From the NCBI GenBank assembly GCA_937918935.1, contig CAKZSI010000035.1, forward strand, positions 1 through 32,624: 32,624 nt of DNA. The letters run 5' to 3'. Below are positions 16,657-23,670 of this stretch, in pieces; the first letter of the stretch is position 1; each line of letters opens with the position of its first letter. This DNA comes from an uncultured Chloroflexales bacterium (GTDB lineage Bacteria; Chloroflexota; Chloroflexia; Chloroflexales; Chloroflexaceae). Both the position numbers and the translations under genes were made by a program. The notes beneath the pieces were generated by a model. The model ran no database searches. It was not told where the DNA came from and saw only the letters and a program-made list of their open reading frames with translations.

Positions 16657-16740
16657 ATGGCGCAGCGAGTCCAGAGCTTTTATCGCTACTTTTATTACTT
16701 TACCGGCCCACATATGGCCTGGTTGCTTCGCACTGTCTAG
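16657..16740 (+). CDS. Phe/Tyr-rich leader peptide
   Basis: A 27-residue frame, ATG to TAG, beginning MAQRVQS; codons 8-15 read FYRYFYYF (three Phe, four Tyr), and the end reads MAWLLRTV. It starts about 31 bases after the predicted transcription start. The ribosome site AAAGGG ends 11 bases before the ATG and is weak; the ATG lies in the palindrome CGCCATATGGCG (16651-16662). The position between a near-consensus promoter and a hairpin before aromatic amino acid genes marks it as a probable regulatory leader rather than a functional protein. No homologue can be named, as leader peptides are not conserved in sequence. Confidence 0.7.
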   Translation: MAQRVQSFYRYFYYFTGPHMAWLLRTV

Positions 16741-16772
16741 ACCTACCATCGGTTACTATAGACAACTCGTAC

Positions 16773-16805
16773 AGAGGGCGTGAAGCACCAGGCTTCACGC
16801 CCTCT
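16773..16805 (+). terminator. Terminator-like hairpin of the attenuator
   Basis: AGAGGGCGTGAAGC and GCTTCACGCCCTCT pair perfectly over 14 bp with the loop ACCAG. It lies 32 bases after the leader stop codon and 31 bases before aroH. The bases after it (CTGCTTGTGCG) are only mildly T-rich, so termination may be weak or helped by another factor. Confidence 0.65.
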
Positions 16806-16836
16806 CTGCTTGTGCGCCATAGCAGGGAGGCCAGCT

Positions 16837-17238
16837 ATGACCGTTCGGTGTCGCGGTGTCCGCGGAGCAACCACGTGCGAGGACAATACGCGTGAGGCCA
16901 TCCTTGCGGCCACCCGCGAGTTGCTCGAGTTGCTCATCGAGCGCAACGGGATTCACGTTGACGACGTCGCCAGCGCCATCTTCACTACCACCCCCGATCT
17001 GAATGCTGAGTTTCCCGCCGTGGCCGCCCGCGCCATTGGCTGGACGGACACGGCCCTGCTCTGTGGTCACGAGATGGATGTGCCCGGCAGCCTGCGCGGT
17101 TGTATTCGCGTGCTCATCCACTGGAACACCGAGCGCCGCCCCGACGAGATTGTGCATGTGTACATCAAGGGCGCCCAGAACCTGCGCCCCGATCGGAATG
17201 CCGCCATGGCGGCCTTTCAACCGCCGCCCGGGGTCTAA
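16837..17238 (+). CDS. aroH: Chorismate mutase, AroH class
   Basis: A 133-residue monofunctional chorismate mutase that converts chorismate to prephenate, the branch point to Phe and Tyr. It is of the trimeric Bacillus AroH type, not the helical AroQ type. Active-site residues of B. subtilis AroH have visible equivalents: Arg6 in [10 protein letters not shown], Arg65, Glu79 in CGHEMDV, Arg91 in LRGCIRVL, Tyr109 in HVYIKGA and Arg117 in LRPDR. GGAGG precedes the ATG by six bases. It is the first structural gene after the attenuator-like leader, followed by DAHP synthase. Confidence 0.95.
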   Translation: MTVRCRGVRGATTCEDNTREAILAATRELLELLIERNGIHVDDVASAIFTTTPDLNAEFPAVAARAIGWTDTALLCGHEMDVPGSLRGCIRVLIHWNTERRPDEIVHVYIKGAQNLRPDRNAAMAAFQPPPGV

Positions 17239-17271
17239 ATCCGCAGTTTTCTTGCCTTCAGTTGGGTGCGC

Positions 17272-17347
17272 GGGCGTCCCGCCCACCCACGCGCCGAGGT
17301 AGGGGCGGTTCACGAACCTCCTCTACTGGCGGGCCTGCCACCCGCCA
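17272..17347. repeat. Intergenic hairpins between aroH and aroF
   Basis: GGGCG-TCC-CGCCC (17272-17284) and TGGCGGG/CCCGCCA with a seven-base loop (17327-17347). Between them is AGGTAGGGGCGG, similar to bases after holA at 22960. These may be repeats or partial terminators within the operon. Confidence 0.45.
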
Positions 17348-17482
17348 CAGCTACCATTGAGATGGATCCAGGGGAGGCATGTGATGAGTCCCCAACCAAC
17401 CACCACCAGGACTGTGCTGCGGCCGGTGTCGCCGCCCGTGCTCGACCAGCGCTTCGTTGTAACAGGAGAAGGAGTTGAGGCC

Positions 17483-18499
<1,017 letters not shown>

Positions 18500-18505
18500 G
18501 GTGAT

Positions 18506-18590
18506 CCTCACCCACCCCCCAACCCCTTCCCTCTCCACCTGTGGTGGAGAGGGAAGGAGCGCTGAGTGCAGCGAGGCGGGGAAAGGTGAG
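18506..18590. repeat. Cruciform intergenic repeat, family R1, copy 2
   Basis: Begins six bases after the aroF stop. CCTCACCC (18506-18513) opens it, the inner hairpin is CCTTCCCTCTCCACC/GGTGGAGAGGGAAGG (18525-18539, 18543-18557), then GCTGAGTGCAGCG and a closing GGTGAG. Layout as at 3831-3909, with substitutions that keep the inner stem paired. Confidence 0.75.
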
Positions 18591-18650
18591 AAATGAGGCC
18601 CCATTTGAAGGGGTGCGGGGCAACCAGGTCTCCTACCTCCCGATCTGTAA

Positions 18651-18680
18651 TTGACATTACATACGCCCGGCGGCTATAAT
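18651..18680 (+). promoter_or_regulatory. Consensus sigma-70 promoter
   Basis: TTGACA (18651-18656) and TATAAT (18675-18680) are both perfect hexamers, 18 bases apart. They lie 45 bases before the secreted PPC-domain gene, which is therefore expected to be strongly expressed. Confidence 0.85.
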
Positions 18681-18724
18681 ACGCGCGGTTTTGCCCTGCC
18701 TCTAGCCGGGAGACGCATATCCAC

Positions 18725-20221
18725 ATGAAGCGTCGTACTGCCCTGCGTAATGCCGCCCTTTCTGCACTTACCGTCCTGGTCATCGCCATCATTGCTTTGT
18801 ACCAGCTTCCTGTCACGGCTGCGCCGCCGCAGGCCCCGGCAAGCGCTCCTCTCGCACAGGTCAATTTTAGCTGGCTCACTACCAGCGGTACGCTTTCCAT
18901 CCAGCCCGGGCAGAGCGGCTTTTTCGTCTCAGACTTGCGAAACGCCGGCCCCGACGCTGATTTCACGCTGCGCGTCGATAATCTCCCCACCGGCTGGACG
19001 GCCGATTTCTCGCCCGCATCCAGTTTCCGGCTGGCCCAGAACCAGACCCAGCGCGTTACCGTGCGCATCAGCGTTCCTGCCAACACGCCGCTCGGCACTC
19101 CTCCGGCGAACCTGAATCTCGTCGCCCGGCGTGCCGCCGATAACGCTGAGACGACCGCGTTTATCACCGTCAATGTGGTAGCGCCCGCTACTCCCACGAA
19201 CACCCCTGTCGGCCCCACACCCACCCGTGGCCCTGTCTGCCGTGATGGGTTCGAAGACGACAACAATCCTGCCAGCGCCCGTAACATTGATATCAACACC
19301 GCCCAGGAACGGACCATGTGCCCGATCGGCGATGTTGACTGGCTGGTGTTCGGGGCCATTGCCGGCAAGGTATACACCATCGATATTACGCGCATGGATC
19401 CGGGGATCGATTTGACCCTGGAGCTCTTTGATCCGGATCTCAACAGCATCGCCTTCAACAGCGATTTCTTCAACCGTGACCCGGCCAATCCCAACCCCGG
19501 CGATACGCGCCCACGCATTACCATTCGTATCCCCCAGGATGGGCGCTATTTCATCCGGGTGCGCGACTCGGCCGGGCGCGGAGGAACAAACTTCTTCTAC
19601 GTTATCGCGCTGATCGACGAGAGTTACGGCCCCACACCCACCACGGCAGCCTCGGTCTGTCAGGATCTCTTCGAGCCGGATGGGCTGCCTGAACAGGCAC
19701 GTCTGATCACCTCCAATGAGATCCAGGAAAACCGCCGCCTCTGCCCTGATGGTGATGCCGATTGGGTGACGTTCTTCGGCAAAACGGGCAAACGTTACAT
19801 CATCTACACCGATACGCGCCGCTATCGTGGCCGCATCGAAGTGAACCGCGACACCGAGGCCGGCGCTGATACCGTGATGGTGCTCACCGATCGCGACGGG
19901 GTAAGCATTCTCGATTTTAATGATGACATCCCCGGCGGCGAGAGTCTTGACTCGCAAATCGAGTTTATCCCGGAGGTCGATGGCTTCTACTTTGTGCAGG
20001 TGAAGAACACCGGCGATATCGGCAACCAGTTCATCCGCTACGATCTGGTGCTCTTGCTCTGTACCCCTGGCCAGACCGATTGCGTCCGGGCAGACGTGCC
20101 GGGTCTGCCGGTGTCGCCGATTACCCCGGGGCCAGTCGGTACACCGGGCCGGGACTTTAGCCTGGATCTAACAGCTACGCCACGCCCATCCCCGAGCCCG
20201 ACGGCGACGCCGCGTCCGTGA
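18725..20221 (+). CDS. Secreted protein with two PPC domains
   Basis: A 498-residue exported protein. A signal peptide (MKRRTALRNA then a hydrophobic run to about 31, TAAPPQA) is followed by a NEW3/CARDB-like beta domain (about 46-152: LRNAGPDADFTLRVDNLPTGW), a Thr/Pro linker (TPTNTPVGPTPT) and two pre-peptidase C-terminal (PPC) domains. Each PPC domain starts with a Cys-containing module (VCRDGFEDDNNPASARNI at 171 and VCQDLFEPDGLPEQARLI at 311), has a second Cys before GDVDW or GDADW, and probably forms a disulfide. The tail is Pro/Thr/Ser-rich (LTATPRPSPSPTATPRP). No catalytic domain is present, so a structural or binding role on the cell surface is likely. Confidence 0.88.
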   Translation: MKRRTALRNAALSALTVLVIAIIALYQLPVTAAPPQAPASAPLAQVNFSWLTTSGTLSIQPGQSGFFVSDLRNAGPDADFTLRVDNLPTGWTADFSPASSFRLAQNQTQRVTVRISVPANTPLGTPPANLNLVARRAADNAETTAFITVNVVAPATPTNTPVGPTPTRGPVCRDGFEDDNNPASARNIDINTAQERTMCPIGDVDWLVFGAIAGKVYTIDITRMDPGIDLTLELFDPDLNSIAFNSDFFNRDPANPNPGDTRPRITIRIPQDGRYFIRVRDSAGRGGTNFFYVIALIDESYGPTPTTAASVCQDLFEPDGLPEQARLITSNEIQENRRLCPDGDADWVTFFGKTGKRYIIYTDTRRYRGRIEVNRDTEAGADTVMVLTDRDGVSILDFNDDIPGGESLDSQIEFIPEVDGFYFVQVKNTGDIGNQFIRYDLVLLLCTPGQTDCVRADVPGLPVSPITPGPVGTPGRDFSLDLTATPRPSPSPTATPRP

Positions 20222-20296
20222 TCGGTCGTGGAACCCGGAGCAGTTGGGACGCCTCCTGCGAGGAGATAGGGCGCGACACTCTCCCAAATCCTTGTG

Positions 20297-20565
20297 TTCC
20301 TCGATCGTCGGGAGAAGGGTCGGACAACCGGATTGCTCCTGCCGGAGGGGAGGGGCCGGGAGGGTGAACCTTTCCAGGAACTGGCCCTCCTCGGTTGTTT
20401 GGAAAGGTGTGGAGAAACCGGGTTTCTCCACACCCCTGCCCGCAGACAGGGTATGGGACGGTTGCGCCCTCTCAGGAAGCCGGGTTCCTCGATTGTTTCG
20501 AGGAGGATCGGGCAACCGGATTTCCTCAGTGCCTGCGGAGAGGGTATGGGATGGCTTCGCCTTCC
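20297..20565 (+). repeat. Three degenerate tandem palindromic units
   Basis: Units begin TTCCTCGATCGT (20297), TCCTCGGTTGT (20388) and TTCCTCGATTGT (20485), each followed by AACCGG(A/G)TT and CTC...TGC(C). Units 2 and 3 both end in AGGGTATGGGA(C/T)GG. Unit 2 contains a perfect R3 palindrome, GGTGTGGAGAAACC-G-GGTTTCTCCACACC (20406-20434). They fill the 20222-20605 gap, where no gene is seen. Confidence 0.65.
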
Positions 20566-20605
20566 CCGTACATCAGCGGACGCCCCGGGTCCGGATAGGC
20601 TCCTG

Positions 20606-21751
20606 ATGCACGCTGCTGCCAACGATGAGGCCACCGAGATCGAGATGCTGGTGGCCGAACTGGCCGAACGGATCGGGCCCCGCCGCCCCACCTCGGCCGA
20701 GGAGGCCCGGGCGGCGGCCTTCGTCAATGGCCGGCTGCGCCGGGCCGGGATGGGGGTGAGCGCCTACGAGTTGCGTGTGGTCTCCCGCGTGGGCACGACC
20801 TATGCCCTCTTTGCGGCCCTGGGGATGGCCGGCACGGCACTGGCGTTCTTTTTCCCCTGGCTCGGGCTGCTCTGGGAGTTGGGCCTGCTCGCCATCGCCC
20901 TGGCTGACGCCTTTGTGGCCCCCCTGCCGCCCCTGGGGCCACGCCGCATCAGCCAGAACATCGTCGGTGTCCGCGCCATCGCCGAAGCCGCCGGCGCACC
21001 CCCGGTCGAGCCGCGCTGGCGCGTGGTATTGCTCGCCCCGCTCGATACCCGTCCGCTCCAGCCCGGTCTCGCCGTCCTTGCCGGCTCGGGACGTAGCGCG
21101 GCCCTGGCGCGCCTTGCCGCAACCACGCTCCTGGCCGCTGGCGCCCTGGGGGCCATGCTGTTACCCGGACCATGGTGGCTGCTTCAGGGAGGCGCGGGGT
21201 TGCTTTTCGGCCTGATCCTCATCGGGGCCATGCGGCCCCTTATCCCCGATCCGTCCGACGGCGGCTGCAATGCGCTGGCGGCCCTGGTGAGCGCCGTGAC
21301 GCGCCTGGGCGCGCTGGAGCGGGCCGAGGTGTGGGCCGTGGCCGTGGGCGCCGCCAGCAGTGATCCATGGGGGGTGATCAGCCTGTTGCGGCGCTACCCC
21401 TTCGAGCCAGACCGCACCCTGGTCATCGCCCTGGAGTCGCTCGCCGCCGGCCAGCTCGTCTACGCTACCGCCGAGGGGGCGCTCCGCAGCCGGGCCGCCG
21501 ATGCGCTGCTGGTGCGCCTGGCCGCTGCTGCCGACGCCGCCGATCCGCATATTGACGCGGACCCCCGCTGTCTCACCACCGAAAGCGTCCTCACCGCGCC
21601 TCTCCGCCGCCTGGGGTATCGGACCCTCACCGTGACGGCCCATGCCGCGCCCGGCGCCGCACCACACGCTGCACCCGCCGATACGCGCCTGGTTGAACGA
21701 GCGGCGCGTCTCGTTGTCGGCCTGGCGCACCAGATCGATGCCGAGCCGTAG
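20606..21751 (+). CDS. Membrane protein resembling M28 peptidases, metal ligands missing
   Basis: A 381-residue protein (start MHAAANDEATEIEM; weak ribosome site). N-terminal RIGPRRPTSAEEARAAAFVNGRLRRAGM is typical of M28 aminopeptidase-like proteins. Two hydrophobic blocks (about 63-105 and 168-210) indicate membrane insertion. Where M28 enzymes have the zinc-binding AHYD-S strand it reads VVLLAPLDTRP, and SDGGCNALAALVSAV stands for the GADDNASG segment, so the first His and probably others are absent. It is probably a non-catalytic relative. It lies between the PPC protein and holA on the same strand, separated from both by more than 250 bases. Confidence 0.6.
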   Translation: MHAAANDEATEIEMLVAELAERIGPRRPTSAEEARAAAFVNGRLRRAGMGVSAYELRVVSRVGTTYALFAALGMAGTALAFFFPWLGLLWELGLLAIALADAFVAPLPPLGPRRISQNIVGVRAIAEAAGAPPVEPRWRVVLLAPLDTRPLQPGLAVLAGSGRSAALARLAATTLLAAGALGAMLLPGPWWLLQGGAGLLFGLILIGAMRPLIPDPSDGGCNALAALVSAVTRLGALERAEVWAVAVGAASSDPWGVISLLRRYPFEPDRTLVIALESLAAGQLVYATAEGALRSRAADALLVRLAAAADAADPHIDADPRCLTTESVLTAPLRRLGYRTLTVTAHAAPGAAPHAAPADTRLVERAARLVVGLAHQIDAEP

Positions 21752-21810
21752 CGTCACTTGCGTAACGCCCCTGAGCGTGGTAGGATCAGGCCATCCCTGA
21801 CCGCCCGTGG

Positions 21811-21885
21811 GTGGGTATGTGTTTTGAGCCAACACGGTTTCGATGGGAGCCTTGCTCTCACGAGTTGAGCTATGCGGCGGGCCGC
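21811..21885 (-). other. tRNA-like sequence fragment
   Basis: Read on the minus strand, GCCGCATAGCTCAACTCGTGAGAGCA looks like the 5' end and D-arm of a tRNA (GCTC/GAGC stem; the loop has CG in place of the invariant GG), followed by a GTGTT/AACAC stem-loop in the place of a T-arm. No anticodon stem or matching acceptor 3' strand can be drawn. It may be a decayed tRNA or chance; the 21752-22016 gap holds no gene. Confidence 0.2.
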
Positions 21886-22016
21886 AGATGCTCACAGGCG
21901 GGCACCCACCTGCGCTCCGCAGGTTCGAAACAGGCTCACTCACGGCGGGTCGGGGAGCACTGCGGTGTGGAACGGTCGGGCATTACAGCCCTTCGCACCG
22001 CCATCCGTCCATCGTC

Positions 22017-22964
22017 ATGCTCTACCTCCTCTTCGGCCCCGATGAGTTCAGCCGCAGCGAAGCCCTGGCCGCGATGCGCGCCGCATTGCCCCCCGATGTC
22101 GCCGAGATGAACAGCGTGCGCCTCGATGGGCGCCGGCTGAAGCTCGAGACCCTCGCCATCGCCTGCGAGGCCCTGCCCTTCCTTGCCGATCGCCGTCTGG
22201 TGATCGTGTTCGATGCGCTCAAACACAGCCGGGCAGGCAAGGAACGCGAGGAACTGCGGGCGTACCTTGAACGGGTCCCGGCGTGGTGCGATCTGGTCTT
22301 CGTTGAGAACGAGGACGTGGATCGGCGCAGTAGTCTCTTCACCTACCTGAAAAAGGCTGGCGAGGTACGGGAGTTTCCGCTACCCGAGGGTCCGGCGCTG
22401 CTGCGCTGGCTTGCCGAGCGCGCCACGGCGCTGCAGGCCCGTCTGGCGCCCGACGCCGCCGCCCGGCTGGTGGAACTGATGGGCAACGATACCCGCGCCC
22501 TGGCGACCGAGCTAGAGAAGCTCGCCACCTACGTGGGCCGGGGGAGGACGATCGATGTAGCGGCGGTACAGGTCCTGGTGGAGGATCAGCAGGAGCAAAA
22601 CCTGTTCGCCTTCATTGATGCGCTGAGCGCTCGCCGGCTCGGCCCGGCGCTGCAGGGGGCGCGCGCCCTGCTCGAAGACGGCCAGGCGGCGACTTACGTG
22701 CTCTTCATGCTGGCCCGGCAGATACGTATTCTGCTGGGGGTGCAGACGCTCGCGGCCCGGCGCCTCCGCCCCGATGCCATTGCCGCCGAGTTGAACCTGA
22801 AACCCTTCGTGGTGCGCAAGGCTATTGAACAGGCCCGTGGTTTCGGCCCCGGTGAGCTCGAACATCTGCACGACCGGTTGCTCGAACTCGACGTGGCCAT
22901 CAAGACGGGACGCATCCAGGCCGAGGTGGCCCTGGAACTGTTCGTCGCCGAGGCGTGCCGGTAA
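22017..22964 (+). CDS. holA: DNA polymerase III, delta subunit
   Basis: A 315-residue clamp-loader subunit that opens the beta clamp. The N-terminal AAA+-like domain starts MLYLLFGPDEFSRSEAL, with the degenerate P-loop region typical of delta, then DGRRLKLETLAIACEALPFLADRRLVIV and the CDLVFVENEDVDRRSSLFTYLKKAGEVREF segment. The C-terminal helical region has LVEDQQEQNLFAFIDALSARR and FMLARQIRILLGVQTL, as in HolA proteins. The ATG at 22017 gives the normal family N-terminus; reading continues upstream to 21843 but is not protein-like, and the ribosome site is poor. rpsT is close by on the opposite strand, a common association of holA. Confidence 0.93.
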   Translation: MLYLLFGPDEFSRSEALAAMRAALPPDVAEMNSVRLDGRRLKLETLAIACEALPFLADRRLVIVFDALKHSRAGKEREELRAYLERVPAWCDLVFVENEDVDRRSSLFTYLKKAGEVREFPLPEGPALLRWLAERATALQARLAPDAAARLVELMGNDTRALATELEKLATYVGRGRTIDVAAVQVLVEDQQEQNLFAFIDALSARRLGPALQGARALLEDGQAATYVLFMLARQIRILLGVQTLAARRLRPDAIAAELNLKPFVVRKAIEQARGFGPGELEHLHDRLLELDVAIKTGRIQAEVALELFVAEACR

Positions 22965-23119
22965 GGGGCGGTTCAAACCCGCCTACCGATGTATGTGGAG
23001 GTGTGGAGCCACGCTGACGTCGGAGTGGCCAACCTCGAACGGGAGGATCTGGGAGGGCTGCGCCCTCCCAGGAGAATCCTTTTTCAAGTCAACAGAGGTG
23101 GGGAAGAATCTGCTTCCCC
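22960..23119. repeat. Hairpin cluster after holA (R3/R4 types)
   Basis: An imperfect hairpin around the holA stop (22959-22988, CGGTA/TACCG ends), an R4 hairpin CTGGGAGGGC-TGC-GCCCTCCCAG (23049-23071) and GGGGAAG/CTTCCCC (23100-23119). These lie between convergent holA and rpsT and could terminate both. Confidence 0.55.
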
Positions 23120-23152
23120 TGCGCCCGGTAGAGGCGCGAGGCCGAGCGATGA

Positions 23153-23422
23153 TCACGCGCCCGCCGCCTGTGCGGCGTTGAACTTCTTCATCAGGCGCGA
23201 TTTGCGGCGCGCGGCGTTGTTCTTGTGGATAATGCCCTTGACCGCGGCCTTGTCAAGGGTGCTGAGCGCCTCCCGCACCAGAGCCTCGTCGGGCGTGCCG
23301 CTGTAGATCGACAACTCGGCCTTCTTAATCATCGTCTTGACACGCGAGCGATACATCAGATTGCGCTGGCGCTTGCGCTCATTACTGCGAATGCGCTTCT
23401 TCGCTGATTTCGTGTTCGCCAA
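23153..23422 (-). CDS. rpsT: 30S ribosomal protein S20
   Basis: An 89-residue, Lys/Arg-rich helical protein that binds 16S rRNA early in 30S assembly. The N-terminus [21 protein letters not shown] and the C-terminal [21 protein letters not shown] are diagnostic. The start codon is TTG (23420-23422), behind a strong GGAGGAAGG. A rare start on rpsT is known in E. coli (UUG) and relates to its translational autoregulation; the same may hold here. Monocistronic, convergent with holA and divergent from murJ. Confidence 0.97.
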   Translation of the reverse strand: MANTKSAKKRIRSNERKRQRNLMYRSRVKTMIKKAELSIYSGTPDEALVREALSTLDKAAVKGIIHKNNAARRKSRLMKKFNAAQAAGA

Positions 23423-23461
23423 GGGACCCTTCCTCCAGTATAATCTAGCACCGGTTGGAGA

Positions 23462-23490
23462 GGTAAGGAGACACCTGGTTTCCTCTTACC
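23462..23490. repeat. Imperfect R3 palindrome
   Basis: GGTAAG/CTTACC ends with an ACC-T-GGT centre, in the divergent gap between rpsT and murJ (23423-23670). It is followed by CCTGCCAG and AGGGTCTCACCCTCC, the same order of pieces as in unit 2 of the array at 20388. Confidence 0.5.
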
Positions 23491-23670
23491 CCTGCCAGTC
23501 TGAGAGGGTCTCACCCTCCCGGTAAACCCTCTTTGCCTGCCGTTATTGTGCGGCACAGCCGATGATTTGAGATCATGGGAACCGGCTTCCCAACTGGCCT
23601 TGCCGGCAGAGCGCCGGTGTTGCCGGTGCATTGTTGCCTGACGCTGAAGTATACCAGAAGGCCCACCGCC

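Larger units (their letters stand above)
16626..16836 (+). promoter_or_regulatory. Candidate Phe/Tyr transcription attenuator
   Basis: The transcribed leader of aroH. Segment A (GCGAAG, 16627-16632) can pair with segment B (CTTCGC, 16726-16731), B can alternatively pair with segment C (GTGAAGCACC, 16780-16789) through about ten base pairs with one bulge, and C pairs with D in the terminator-like hairpin (16773-16786 with 16792-16805). B lies in the last codons of the leader peptide, after its Phe/Tyr run. A ribosome stalled on that run would leave B free for C; one reaching the stop codon would cover B. GTAATAAAAG (16634-16643) also pairs with CTTTTATTAC (16689-16698), which contains the Phe/Tyr codons. 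The model follows trp/phe attenuators of other bacteria; it is inference. Confidence 0.7.

Noticed and set aside
16773-16805. ANTAR target hairpin
   Set aside because: The loop has five bases, not the six-base A1/G4 loop of known targets, and no second such hairpin is adjacent.
20297-20565. CRISPR array
   Set aside because: Only three units, degenerate, each internally palindromic, with no constant repeat or spacer lengths.
20294-20605. Extension of the M28-like protein upstream
   Set aside because: The frame runs through palindromic repeats and gives repetitive, non-protein-like residues.
21843-22016. Extension of holA upstream
   Set aside because: The DNA polymerase III delta fold begins at MLYLLFGPDEF; upstream residues are not conserved-looking.
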